Below, piece by piece: positions 1 to 7,125 of a stretch of 54,791 bases of DNA. Location: positions 1 to 54,791 of IMG/VR virus record IMGVR_UViG_3300042446_001590. One strand, given 5' to 3'. A program made the translations under genes and the position numbers. The first letter of the stretch is position 1; every line of letters starts with the position of its first letter. This DNA is from a virus. The notes under the pieces were generated by a model, which ran no database searches, was not told where the DNA came from, and saw only the letters and a list, made by a program, of their open reading frames with translations.

Positions 1-1
1 C

Positions 2-1288
2 CCAAGTAGCACTCTTCAAGTAGTAGGAAATGTTGTAGCAACATCATTTACAGGTTCATTCTCAGGTTCACTTACAGGTACAATAACAACAGCAACAAAT
101 GCTACAAACATAACTGTAACAGCAGATTCAACTAATATTAGTAGATACTTAACCTTTGTAGGAAGTACAAGTGGAAATAATGGAACCTTAGTAAATGCTG
201 ACCTTCTATATAATCCATCAACAGACTTATTATCAATTAATAATATGTGGGTATGGAAGGGAAAGAATAATACAGCAAACTCTGACAATGTGTTTATTGG
301 TTCTGGTTCTGGAGCAAACTTAAGTGCTTGGGCTTCTAATTCAGCTGATAGAAATACAGGATTAGGTCACTTTACCGGTAATGCTTTAACAACAGGTAGA
401 GCAAACATGATGTTTGGATTTGGTGCTGGACAATTACTTACAACTGGTAGCTTTAACGTGTTTATTGGCCAACAAGCAGGTGTATTATCTACAACAAACA
501 CAGGTAACTGTGCTTTAGGTTCATTATCTTATTATGCTTTTCAAAATGCAAGTTCAAATTATAACACAGCTATAGGTTATTTAGCTTTAAGAGGTACTGT
601 AGCAAGTTCAGGTTCAAATACAGCAGCATATAATGTAGCTATAGGTAATGAGGCGGGAGTAACAACAACTTCAGGCAATTACAATACTATAGTAGGCTCG
701 TATGCTGGAGGCTTAATTACATCTGGAGGAGGTAATACTTTAATAGGTTCAGGTTCTGGAGCTTCAATAACAACAGGAACCCATAACACACTTGTGGGTA
801 AATATGCAGGAACAACTACTCTAACTTCTACTGTAGTTTTATCTGATGGATTAGGAAATATTAAATTCCATGCTACAGGAAGTAGAACTACAATATCAGG
901 ATCATTAGCTATTGGAGGAATAGCAGCTAGTGCAACAGTAGGTAGATTTGATGCTTCAAATGATGTTGTAGCTTACTCAACTTCAGATATTCGCTTAAAA
1001 GAAAATATACAGCCTATAGAAAATGCTTTATATAAAGTAAACCAAATTTCAGGTAATACATTTGATTGGAAATCTGATCCTGAATTAACTATACTACATG
1101 GTTTTAAAGGTAAAGATATAGGGATTATAGCTCAAGAGATTGAATCCATATTACCTGAAGTGGTCACTACTAGAGATAGTGGATACAAAGCCGTCAAGTA
1201 TGAAAAGTTAGTACCACTGCTAATTGAAGCTATTAAAGAATTAACTGATAAAGTAAATAATTTAGAAGAACAACTTAAAAATAAATAA
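2..1288 (+). CDS. Tail fibre, C-terminal part, with S74 intramolecular chaperone (5' partial)
   Basis: The frame is open from the left edge, so the gene starts outside the window; the ATG at 245 is internal. The visible part is a low-complexity Gly/Ser/Thr/Asn/Ala shaft with repeated 'G..AG....G..N..iG' units, typical of beta-helical fibres. The last ~100 residues are a peptidase S74 chaperone domain. It begins with SDIRLKENI (Ser at 983-985, Lys at 998-1000), whose Ser and Lys are five residues apart, as in the catalytic dyad of phage endosialidases. It continues with GIIAQEIESILPEVV and ends in a coiled coil rich in Leu/Lys. By family knowledge, this domain trimerises the fibre and then cleaves itself off at the Ser. 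The role is probably receptor binding at the tail tip; the receptor is unknown. Confidence 0.9.
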   Translation, partial: PSSTLQVVGNVVATSFTGSFSGSLTGTITTATNATNITVTADSTNISRYLTFVGSTSGNNGTLVNADLLYNPSTDLLSINNMWVWKGKNNTANSDNVFIGSGSGANLSAWASNSADRNTGLGHFTGNALTTGRANMMFGFGAGQLLTTGSFNVFIGQQAGVLSTTNTGNCALGSLSYYAFQNASSNYNTAIGYLALRGTVASSGSNTAAYNVAIGNEAGVTTTSGNYNTIVGSYAGGLITSGGGNTLIGSGSGASITTGTHNTLVGKYAGTTTLTSTVVLSDGLGNIKFHATGSRTTISGSLAIGGIAASATVGRFDASNDVVAYSTSDIRLKENIQPIENALYKVNQISGNTFDWKSDPELTILHGFKGKDIGIIAQEIESILPEVVTTRDSGYKAVKYEKLVPLLIEAIKELTDKVNNLEEQLKNK

Positions 1289-1290
1289 TT

Positions 1291-1872
1291 ATGACGTTAC
1301 CCGCTTCAGGTCCTATTTCTTCTAGTATGGTAAATGTTGAATTTGGAAGATCAGCTACTGCTAATATAAGCTTAGAAAATGCAATTATAGGCTTATACTC
1401 AGATACAAGTGAAATTAATAGAAATACCGTGGCCGGTCGCGACATTTTTGCTTTAGCTAACGGACCAATAGAAAATTGGAATTTAAGTGTTTTTCGAGGA
1501 TACAACCAAAACGCTCCTTTACATTGGTCGCATTATATTTCAAATTCAACTGCATTTACATTAGGTGTTGGTGTTGTAATTAATGTAACATTTGTAGGAC
1601 CAACTTCTATATTTGGAACTTCTATTTCACCTAATGGGGAGTCTTTCGGAGATAATGATAGCACTGGATTATTAACAGGCACATACGATACAGGCGATAT
1701 TTTATTTTCAGTTACTGGTCGAGAAGATCAAAATGTTAGTATATATTGTTATGATACTGACTCTGGGGTGCAAATATATAATGGAAGTCTTTTAACACCA
1801 TTTTCAAATTTAAATTTGGGCACTATATATAGACACCAAAGATTTACTTTAGAGGTAACAATAACAAGTTAA
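1291..1872 (+). CDS. Tail-associated virion protein of the 'LPASGPIS' type
   Basis: The 193-residue product starts two bases after the fibre stop. Its N-terminus, MTLPASGPISSSMVNVEFGRS, has the pattern 'lP.sG.Is...vn.E.gr' recurrent in short proteins beside tail-fibre genes of many phages, and is followed by 'ISLENA'. The rest is predicted to be mostly beta-strand (alternating hydrophobic and Thr/Ser/Asn residues) with no enzyme motif. Position and composition suggest a small tail or fibre-tip component or adhesin. The family resemblance is from memory and the function is inferred. Confidence 0.6.
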   Translation: MTLPASGPISSSMVNVEFGRSATANISLENAIIGLYSDTSEINRNTVAGRDIFALANGPIENWNLSVFRGYNQNAPLHWSHYISNSTAFTLGVGVVINVTFVGPTSIFGTSISPNGESFGDNDSTGLLTGTYDTGDILFSVTGREDQNVSIYCYDTDSGVQIYNGSLLTPFSNLNLGTIYRHQRFTLEVTITS

Positions 1873-1885
1873 TTAAAAAAAATAT

Positions 1886-1895
1886 ATATTTATAC
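1886..1895 (+). promoter_or_regulatory. Late-type promoter box ATATTTATAC
   Basis: ATATTTATAC starts 23 bases before the ATG of the next gene, in an A/T-rich gap. It is one of eleven copies of ATATTTAT followed by A or T found just upstream of genes in this window. Confidence 0.55.
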
Positions 1896-1908
1896 TAAAA
1901 TAACAATT

Positions 1909-2283
1909 ATGGCAATCGAAATCAAAAACTTCAGCCCAGTATGGGAATTTATTCAACCAAATTTTGGTCCAATGATGGGAACTGCAATCCCACAATATTA
2001 TGATGGAGCTTATATGTTCCTACAATGTTCAATCAACAATGGTACATCTATCAGTGTAAGTGCAAACTTATGGGATAAGAAACCAGAGTGGACTCCAGGT
2101 GAATCAGGTTCAACTGATTACAATGGTGCTAGAACAATCACTAACTTAAACTTCGGTACTGTAGATACAGACGTTGAAGGTAATGTATTATTAGCTGCAC
2201 ACAACTATGTAGTATCATCATCATTATCTAACAATCCAGGTGTTGAATTTAACATAATCAATCTTTCAGGATCTGTAATCTAA
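1909..2283 (+). CDS. Hypothetical small virion protein
   Basis: The 124-residue product is acidic to neutral, without Cys, and rich in Asn, Ser and Thr with regularly spaced hydrophobic residues, suggesting a compact beta-structured protein. There is no signal peptide, membrane segment or recognised motif. It has its own late-type box 14 bases upstream and lies between fibre and sheath genes, so a structural or decoration role is plausible. I do not recognise the family. Confidence 0.7.
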   Translation: MAIEIKNFSPVWEFIQPNFGPMMGTAIPQYYDGAYMFLQCSINNGTSISVSANLWDKKPEWTPGESGSTDYNGARTITNLNFGTVDTDVEGNVLLAAHNYVVSSSLSNNPGVEFNIINLSGSVI

Positions 2284-2318
2284 TTTGGCGTTTTAGGAAA
2301 GTTTTTATATATTTATAT
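2284..2318 (+). promoter_or_regulatory. Composite promoter: host-like -33/-7 overlapping a late-type box
   Basis: TTTG at 2284-2287 is followed after 20 bases by TATATTTA at 2308-2315, which fits the host-like pattern. The same bases contain the late-type box ATATTTATAT at 2309-2318. The next ATG is at 2348, leaving a leader of about 30 bases. The overlap could allow use both early and late. Confidence 0.5.
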
Positions 2319-2347
2319 ACAAGAAACTTAAAACCCATTAAAACATT

Positions 2348-2590
2348 ATGTCAACATTTTTAATCTTTGTAGTAATTACATTATTAGTAGCTGTCGGTAT
2401 CGGATTCGTTATCGTAGGTAAAGAAAGTACACCAGAAAGTGATACTAAACCAAATGCCTTATTCCCAGTTGAGGATTATCCCTCATTTGAAGATGCCCCA
2501 GTAGCAGTAGAAAAGCCAGTGGTAGTAGCACCTAAGCCTAAGAAAAAATATTACAACAATAACAACAACAAAAAAACAACTAAAAAATAA
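2348..2590 (+). CDS. Small single-span membrane protein
   Basis: The 80-residue product begins with a hydrophobic segment (about residues 4-24, TFLIFVVITLLVAVGIGFVIV) that should span the membrane. It continues with an acidic, Pro-rich linker and ends in a tail of Pro, Lys and Asn (KPKKKYYNNNNNKKTTKK). It follows the composite promoter and is two bases from the next gene. The form would suit a membrane-anchored tether or a lysis or superinfection accessory, but no family is recognised. No lipobox is present, so it is not an outer-membrane spanin. Confidence 0.7.
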   Translation: MSTFLIFVVITLLVAVGIGFVIVGKESTPESDTKPNALFPVEDYPSFEDAPVAVEKPVVVAPKPKKKYYNNNNNKKTTKK

Positions 2591-2592
2591 TT

Positions 2593-3051
2593 ATGTCTAG
2601 CATTAAATTAAAGTTACACGAATACTATTCATTGGATAGTGAAATCAACGGGTTTAAAAACCAAGCAACTGGTGAAGTATTATCTGAAGGCTTATTAGCT
2701 GAGAAATTAGGTTTGGTTACCAAATATTGGTTAACTGATCTATCTAAGAAAGTAGCAGACGAAAAAACAGCAATCGAAACCATGAAGACTGAATTAATCA
2801 AGAAACATGGCACTGAGGATGAAGATAAAAATATCTCAATTCCAATGTGGATCGATGAAGAAAAAGATGAAGATGGAAACATCATCTCAGCTAAACCAAA
2901 TCCAACATTCATTAAATTCCAAGAAGAATTCAATGCATTGTTGCAAGAGGAAAAAGAATTAGAATACCACGAATTTAAATTAGATGATTTCAAATCAGTA
3001 GAAACATCTGAAAACTACACTGTATTCTATAAATTAGTTCAAGTTGACTAA
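2593..3051 (+). CDS. Hypothetical charged helical protein
   Basis: The 152-residue product is rich in Glu, Lys and Asp with long predicted helices, notably around residues 45-75 (KKVADEKTAIETMKTELIKK) and 105-135. There are no Cys, membrane segments or catalytic motifs. Its stop overlaps the next start in TAATG, so the two are probably translationally coupled. It could be an assembly helper, but this is only a guess from context. Confidence 0.7.
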   Translation: MSSIKLKLHEYYSLDSEINGFKNQATGEVLSEGLLAEKLGLVTKYWLTDLSKKVADEKTAIETMKTELIKKHGTEDEDKNISIPMWIDEEKDEDGNIISAKPNPTFIKFQEEFNALLQEEKELEYHEFKLDDFKSVETSENYTVFYKLVQVD

Positions 3052-3281
3052 TGAAACTGTTAGAAATAGCAGAAGCATGGATAATCGCTGAAAACCCAAA
3101 CCCTACTCAAAAGGCGATAGCCGAATATAGGGTTTCGGTTTGCGACCAATGTCCACATAAAACATTCAATAAAGTATTTGATTCGTTCCTATGTGGTATA
3201 TGCCATTGCCCATTAAGTAAAAAAGTATTTAGCTCGTTAGAAGGATCTAAAGCATGTCCTGAAGCGCGCTGGGAAAAATAA
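3051..3281 (+). CDS. Small Cys-rich, probably zinc-binding protein
   Basis: The 76-residue protein has an N-terminal helix (LLEIAEAWIIAENP) and then clustered cysteines: CDQC, CGICHC and a final C in KACPEARW. This looks like a treble-clef or zinc-ribbon fold binding one or two zinc ions. It starts inside the stop codon of the preceding gene (TAATG). Such mini zinc proteins are common in large phages, but the role of this one is unknown. Confidence 0.7.
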   Translation: MKLLEIAEAWIIAENPNPTQKAIAEYRVSVCDQCPHKTFNKVFDSFLCGICHCPLSKKVFSSLEGSKACPEARWEK

Positions 3282-3292
3282 AAATAAAGATT

Positions 3293-3565
3293 ATGTCAGA
3301 AGTACAAACATTAACCACAGAAGAATTAGATTCTATCAAAAACCTACAGAAAAAATATAATACAGTTATATTTGAATTAGGTAGCATTGAAGCGCAATTA
3401 ACAGCTATCCACAAACAAACGCAAGAATTAGAGGCGGAAAAGAAAAACGTTATCGTTGATCTAGAGAAGATAGGTGAAACTGAAAAAGAAGTAATTGATG
3501 CGCTTCAAGTTAAATATGGTGCAGGGAATATAAATATCGAAACGGGCGAGATTACCTCATTCTAA
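3293..3565 (+). CDS. Small coiled-coil protein
   Basis: The 90-residue product is almost entirely predicted helix, with heptad-like spacing through residues 8-70 (LDSIKNLQKKYNTVIFELGS, then LEAEKKNVIVDLEKI). A short beta-like tail follows (YGAGNINIETGEITSF). That tail resembles the end of many small phage proteins placed just before the sheath gene, but no function is known to me. It is the last gene before the sheath promoter. Confidence 0.65.
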   Translation: MSEVQTLTTEELDSIKNLQKKYNTVIFELGSIEAQLTAIHKQTQELEAEKKNVIVDLEKIGETEKEVIDALQVKYGAGNINIETGEITSF

Positions 3566-3596
3566 TACTGTTTCTGCGTTTTATATAATTCTGTGA

Positions 3597-3606
3597 ATAT
3601 TTATTA
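3597..3606 (+). promoter_or_regulatory. Late-type promoter box ATATTTATTA (sheath)
   Basis: ATATTTATTA starts 53 bases before the sheath ATG and is followed by CTAG and an A/T-rich leader. No TTTG lies 19-20 bases upstream, unlike the host-like promoters. Confidence 0.6.
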
Positions 3607-3649
3607 CTAGATTAATCCTATTAGTAAAATCATAAAATAACTACATAAA

Positions 3650-5401
3650 ATGGCAGAACAAATCATCTCTCCTGGAGTATTCCAGATAGAAACAGACCAA
3701 AGTATCTACACGCAACAGCCTCAAGAAATGGGCGCTGCTATCGTAGGTCCTACAGTATCAGGTCGTCCTTTAGTTCCAACGTACGTTACTACTTATTCGC
3801 AATTCCAATCACTTTTCGGTGAGCAATTCAAAAGTGGTAGCTATTATTACGAATATTTCACATCACAAGCTGCTAAAGAATACTTTAGCAATGGTGGAAA
3901 AACATTATTAGTAACTAGAATCATTAGTGGTTCATCAGGTATTAGTACGTATGCGACTTCAAACATTCCTGCACTTTCAGGTACAGGATCATCATTCCAA
4001 TTAGAAACATTATCTTGGGGTGCACAAATGAACAACACATCTAGTATGTCAAGTGGTTCATTAGACAGTGGCTCTATGTTTAACGTTCGTTGGGAAGTAA
4101 CAGCAGTAAATTCAGGAAGTGGTACATTTACCTTAATAGTTCGTCGTGGTGATGATAACAACAACACTAAAAATATTTTAGAAACATGGGCTAACATGAG
4201 TTTAGATCCACAACAATCTAACTATATTGCTCGTGTTATTGGTGATTTAAAACCAGTATATGTTGCGGCAACAGGTGGAAGTTCAGCTTATGTTAATTTC
4301 TCTGGATCATATTCAAACAAATCACAATACGTTCGTGTATCAGCAGTAACAGTTCCTCAAGTAGATTCAATCGACAACAACGGAGCATATAAAGCAACTC
4401 AATACAGCGGTAGTTTACCAGCAGTAGGAAGTGGTTCATATGGTGGTTCATTTAGTGGTGGTGTAGTAGATACAACAGCTATTAAACAAATGAATGAAAA
4501 TATTGGTACAGGTGCTAGTTATTCAACTGGTTCTACAGGTAACATTCAAGGATTTGGAACAGCAGATTACGCATTAGCATTTAATTTATTAACAAATAAA
4601 GACGAATACCAATTTAACGTATTATTAGCTCCAGGTGCTGGTTTAGATAGTGCTGCAGCAGCTACAATGATTTCTACAGCAGAAGGTAGAGGCGATGCAA
4701 TCGCAATTACAGATGCAGGTGTATATGGTACAGCAATTGCAACAGCAGCTCAAAACGCAGCTGGACAATCAAGTAACTACGCTGCTACTTATTATCCTTG
4801 GGTTCAATTATACTCAACTACATTAGGTAAAACAACATGGTGCCCACCATCAACAGTAATCGGTGGTGTATTAGCATTTAATGATAATGCTGGTGCTGAA
4901 TGGTTTGCTCCTGCTGGATTAAACAGAGGTGGTATTCCAAACGTACTATTAGCAGAACGTAAATTACAACAAACAGATCGCGATACATTATATAGTGCAA
5001 ATGTTAACCCATTAGCAACATTCCCAGGAACTGGAGTATGTGTTTGGGGTCAGAAAACATTACAACGTAAACCAACATCTTTAGACAGAATCAACGTTCG
5101 TCGTTTATTAATTGCTTTAAAAGATTTCGTTGGAAGTGTATCTCGTACATTAGTATTCGAACAAAACACAACAGTAACAAGAAATAGATTCTTATCTCAA
5201 GTTAATCCATACTTAGAATCAGTAGTACAACGTCAAGGTTTATACGCTTACAAAGTAGTAATGGATGATTCAAATAACACACCAGATGTTATTGATAGAA
5301 ACCAATTAGTAGGTCAAATTTATATCCAACCTACAAAAACGGCTGAATTTATTATATTAAACTTTAACTTACAACCAACTGGAGCAACGTTTCCAGGATA
5401 A
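3650..5401 (+). CDS. Contractile tail sheath protein (T4 gp18-like)
   Basis: This 583-residue protein polymerises around the tail tube and contracts on infection. The N-terminus has the sheath hallmark 'sPGVFQIETDQSIYT..........AIVGPTVSGRP', followed by 'SQFQSLFGE' and 'YF.NGG.TLLVTRI'. The C-terminal third carries the conserved sheath core, including LDRINVRRLLIALKDFV, LVFEQNT.....RF and the final beta segment QIYIQPTKTAEFIILNFNLQ. The middle (about residues 100-300) is Ser/Gly/Thr-rich and variable, as expected for the protruding domains. The length is close to T4 gp18 (659). It has its own upstream box and downstream terminator, suggesting a highly expressed monocistronic unit. The tube gene follows, as in T4. 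Confidence 0.95.
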   Translation: MAEQIISPGVFQIETDQSIYTQQPQEMGAAIVGPTVSGRPLVPTYVTTYSQFQSLFGEQFKSGSYYYEYFTSQAAKEYFSNGGKTLLVTRIISGSSGISTYATSNIPALSGTGSSFQLETLSWGAQMNNTSSMSSGSLDSGSMFNVRWEVTAVNSGSGTFTLIVRRGDDNNNTKNILETWANMSLDPQQSNYIARVIGDLKPVYVAATGGSSAYVNFSGSYSNKSQYVRVSAVTVPQVDSIDNNGAYKATQYSGSLPAVGSGSYGGSFSGGVVDTTAIKQMNENIGTGASYSTGSTGNIQGFGTADYALAFNLLTNKDEYQFNVLLAPGAGLDSAAAATMISTAEGRGDAIAITDAGVYGTAIATAAQNAAGQSSNYAATYYPWVQLYSTTLGKTTWCPPSTVIGGVLAFNDNAGAEWFAPAGLNRGGIPNVLLAERKLQQTDRDTLYSANVNPLATFPGTGVCVWGQKTLQRKPTSLDRINVRRLLIALKDFVGSVSRTLVFEQNTTVTRNRFLSQVNPYLESVVQRQGLYAYKVVMDDSNNTPDVIDRNQLVGQIYIQPTKTAEFIILNFNLQPTGATFPG

Positions 5402-5412
5402 TAAATAGAATC

Positions 5413-5447
5413 ATGTAGGGAAGCGCAAAGCTTCTCTACATATTTTT
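5413..5447 (+). terminator. Rho-independent terminator after the sheath gene
   Basis: A 12-bp stem ATGTAGGGAAGC / GCTTCTCTACAT with one G-T wobble and loop GCAAA is followed by A and a T5 run. It lies 12 bases after the sheath stop. Confidence 0.85.
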
Positions 5448-5457
5448 AAAATAATTA

Positions 5458-5467
5458 ATATTTATTA
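5458..5467 (+). promoter_or_regulatory. Late-type promoter box ATATTTATTA (tube)
   Basis: ATATTTATTA followed by CTAAATA lies 33 bases before the tube ATG, just after the sheath terminator, so the tube gene probably has its own late transcript. It shares ATATTTATTACTA with the sheath box. Confidence 0.6.
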
Positions 5468-5490
5468 CTAAATATAATAATAACACTAAC

Positions 5491-5976
5491 ATGCCAGTAT
5501 TAAACCCTAACGAAATAATGTTCACGAGTTTTGAACCACAAGTTCAGAATCGTTTTTTAATGTACATAGATGGTATCCCTGCATATTTAATTAAGAAAGC
5601 TAGTGCTCCTTCATTAGATGCTGGTGAAATCGTATTAGATCACATCAATGTTTACCGTAAAATTAAAGGTAAAGTAAGATGGAATGATATGACATTAGAA
5701 CTATATAATCCAATTACACCATCAGGCGCGCAATCAGTAATGGAATGGGTACGTTTATCACACGAATCTGTAACAGGACGTGATGGTTACTCAGATTTCT
5801 ACAAGAAAGACTTAACATTAGATATTTTAGGTCCAGTAGGAGACGTTATTAGTGAGTGGGTAGTTAAAGGAGCATTTGTAAAATCTGCTAACTTTGGCGA
5901 CTATGATTGGAGTTCAGATGCAGCTGTTTCATTATCGATAACAATTGCTATGGACTATTGCGTATTGAATTTCTAA
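5491..5976 (+). CDS. Tail tube protein (T4 gp19-like)
   Basis: The 161-residue protein matches T4 gp19 in size (163) and pattern: an N-terminal 'F.PQVQNRFLMYIDGIPAYLIKKASAPS', then 'IVLDHINVYRKIKGKVRWNDM', and a C-terminal beta segment ending in DYCVLNF. By family knowledge it forms the hexameric rings of the inner tail tube. Its position right after the sheath, with a separate promoter and terminator, matches other contractile-tailed phages. No odd features were seen. Confidence 0.93.
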   Translation: MPVLNPNEIMFTSFEPQVQNRFLMYIDGIPAYLIKKASAPSLDAGEIVLDHINVYRKIKGKVRWNDMTLELYNPITPSGAQSVMEWVRLSHESVTGRDGYSDFYKKDLTLDILGPVGDVISEWVVKGAFVKSANFGDYDWSSDAAVSLSITIAMDYCVLNF

Positions 5977-6011
5977 GAAATTACTTCTCCCGAAGTATAT
6001 ATCCAAAAATT

Positions 6012-6038
6012 GGTTTGGCTTTTGCCAAACCTTTTTTT
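6012..6038 (+). terminator. Rho-independent terminator after the tube gene
   Basis: A perfect 8-bp stem GGTTTGGC / GCCAAACC with a TTTT loop is followed directly by seven Ts. This is a textbook intrinsic terminator. Confidence 0.93.
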
Positions 6039-6044
6039 ATCTTC

Positions 6045-6054
6045 ATATTTATTG
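6045..6054 (+). promoter_or_regulatory. Late-type promoter box ATATTTATTG (gp26-like)
   Basis: ATATTTATTG lies 29 bases before the ATG and directly after the tube terminator. The leader contains AAACAAATAAAGTTAT (6056-6071), a 16-mer also found exactly in the SSB leader. Confidence 0.55.
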
Positions 6055-6073
6055 TAAACAAATAAAGTTATAA

Positions 6074-6844
6074 ATGGAAAATCCCGTTACAAAACCAAAA
6101 TTCCCTACTGAACAAGTAGACTTACCATCAAAAGGATTATTATATCCCAAAGACAATCCATTATCTAGTGGTGTTATTGAAATGAAATATATGACTGCGC
6201 GTGAAGAAGATATCCTCACAAACACTAACTATATTCGTCAAGGTACCGTTATTGATAAATTATTACAATCATTAATTGTAACACCAATTAACTATGATGA
6301 TTTATTGACAGGTGATAAAAACGCAATATTAGTTGCTGCTAGAGTATTAGGCTATGGTAAAGATTATGAATTTGCATACATTAACAGCCAAAATCAAGAG
6401 GTAAATGCGGTTGTAGACTTATCATTACTAAGTGATAAAGAAGTAGATACCTCGTTGTTTACCGCAGGTACCAACGAATTTTCGTTCAATTTACCGCATT
6501 CGGACAACCAAATCTCATTCAAACTATTAACACACGGTGATGAGAAGAAAATTGAAGCTGAAATTAAAGGATTACAGAAAGTCAATCCAAATTCATCATA
6601 CGATGTAACCACTCGTTTAAAATTCATGTTATTATCAGTTAATGGTAATCGTGATCAAAAAACAATACGTGATTTCGTAGATAATTATTTAATCGCTAAA
6701 GACGCTAGAGCATTACGTGAATATTATACCAAAATATCGCCAGATATTAGTATGAAATACACACCAGAAGATGATAGCTATACAGGGGAGGGTATAGACA
6801 TTCCCGTTTCTCTTAACTTTTTTTGGCCTGACTCCAAACTATAG
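6074..6844 (+). CDS. Baseplate hub / tail assembly protein (T4 gp26-like)
   Basis: The 256-residue protein carries the T4 baseplate family signature: FPTEQVDLPSKGLLYP near the N-terminus, then 'GVIEMKYMTAREEDILTN' and 'DKLLQSLIV'. The rest is alpha/beta with a charged C-terminal helical region ending FFWPDSKL. In T4, gene 26 is followed by gene 51; here the gp51-like reading frame lies in the +1 frame and overlaps the 3' end. The gene is directly upstream of the tape measure. It therefore occupies the place where lambda-type phages encode the tail-assembly chaperone G, whose product is extended by frameshifting into GT. The short form described here would be the unshifted product. Confidence 0.85.
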   Translation: MENPVTKPKFPTEQVDLPSKGLLYPKDNPLSSGVIEMKYMTAREEDILTNTNYIRQGTVIDKLLQSLIVTPINYDDLLTGDKNAILVAARVLGYGKDYEFAYINSQNQEVNAVVDLSLLSDKEVDTSLFTAGTNEFSFNLPHSDNQISFKLLTHGDEKKIEAEIKGLQKVNPNSSYDVTTRLKFMLLSVNGNRDQKTIRDFVDNYLIAKDARALREYYTKISPDISMKYTPEDDSYTGEGIDIPVSLNFFWPDSKL

Positions 6845-7091
6845 ATCAATATTCTTTGGCCAAATACATGAAATTGTATTTCATGGTAATGGCGGATATG
6901 ATTGGAATACTGTTTATGAAATGCCAATATGGTTGCGTAGGTACACATTTGAGAAATTAAAAGAATACTACGACAAACAACAGCAAGAGCAGGAAAAGCA
7001 AAGCAACATGATGACCAATAAAAGCAATAAAGACATAGCTAAACCTAACATATCACAACCAACTTATACAGCGAAGGTCCCTAAAAAATAG
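6798..7091 (+). CDS. gp51-like extension, likely made by ribosomal frameshift from the gp26-like gene
   Basis: This frame is open from just after a TAG at 6795-6797 to the TAG at 7089-7091. It encodes a clearly protein-like stretch: SIFFGQIHEIVFHGNGGYDW, then VYEMPIWLRRYTFEKLKEYY, then a Gln/Lys/Asn-rich tail. This matches the gp51/baseplate hub assembly pattern (F..IHEI..HG.GG......Y.MP.WLRR.TF). There is no ATG before the conserved region; the first ATG (6921) lies past half of it. The stretch would be reached from the gp26-like frame by a +1 (or -2) shift in the overlap, for which TTTTTTT at 6818-6824 is the obvious site. Alternatives are a non-ATG start or an assembly error. The coordinates give the open frame, not a proven protein. 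Confidence 0.75.
   Translation, partial: TFPFLLTFFGLTPNYRSIFFGQIHEIVFHGNGGYDWNTVYEMPIWLRRYTFEKLKEYYDKQQQEQEKQSNMMTNKSNKDIAKPNISQPTYTAKVPKK
6818..6824 (+). other. Candidate slippery site T7 for frameshifting
   Basis: The zero frame reads AAC TTT TTT TGG; the gp51-like frame reads TTT TTT GGC. A phenylalanine tRNA can re-pair after +1 or -2 slippage on the seven Ts. The zero-frame stop is only 18 bases after the run. Confidence 0.6.
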
Positions 7092-7098
7092 GGACTTT
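7074..7098 (+). other. Stem-loop at the end of the gp51-like frame
   Basis: AAGGTCCCTA / TAGGGACTTT form a 10-bp stem (one wobble) around an A5 loop, spanning the TAG stop. Only three Ts follow the core stem, so it is a weak terminator or an mRNA-end/stability element. The late box for the tape measure starts three bases later. Confidence 0.5.
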
Positions 7099-7100
7099 CG

Positions 7101-7110
7101 ATATTTATAC
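7101..7110 (+). promoter_or_regulatory. Late-type promoter box ATATTTATAC (tape measure)
   Basis: ATATTTATAC starts 25 bases before the ATG, right after the stem-loop. Confidence 0.55.
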
Positions 7111-7125
7111 ACATAATATTATATT

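Noticed and set aside
245-1288. Fibre gene starting at the ATG at 245
   Set aside because: The same frame is open back to base 2 with fibre-like sequence, so the ATG is internal.
6921-7091. Independent short gene starting at ATG 6921
   Set aside because: It would omit the conserved first part of the gp51-like sequence (IHEIVFHGNGGYDW), which is open and protein-like upstream in the same frame.
7074-7098. Stem-loop as a strong terminator
   Set aside because: The stem is good, but it lacks a T-run beyond three bases, so it is listed as a structure only.
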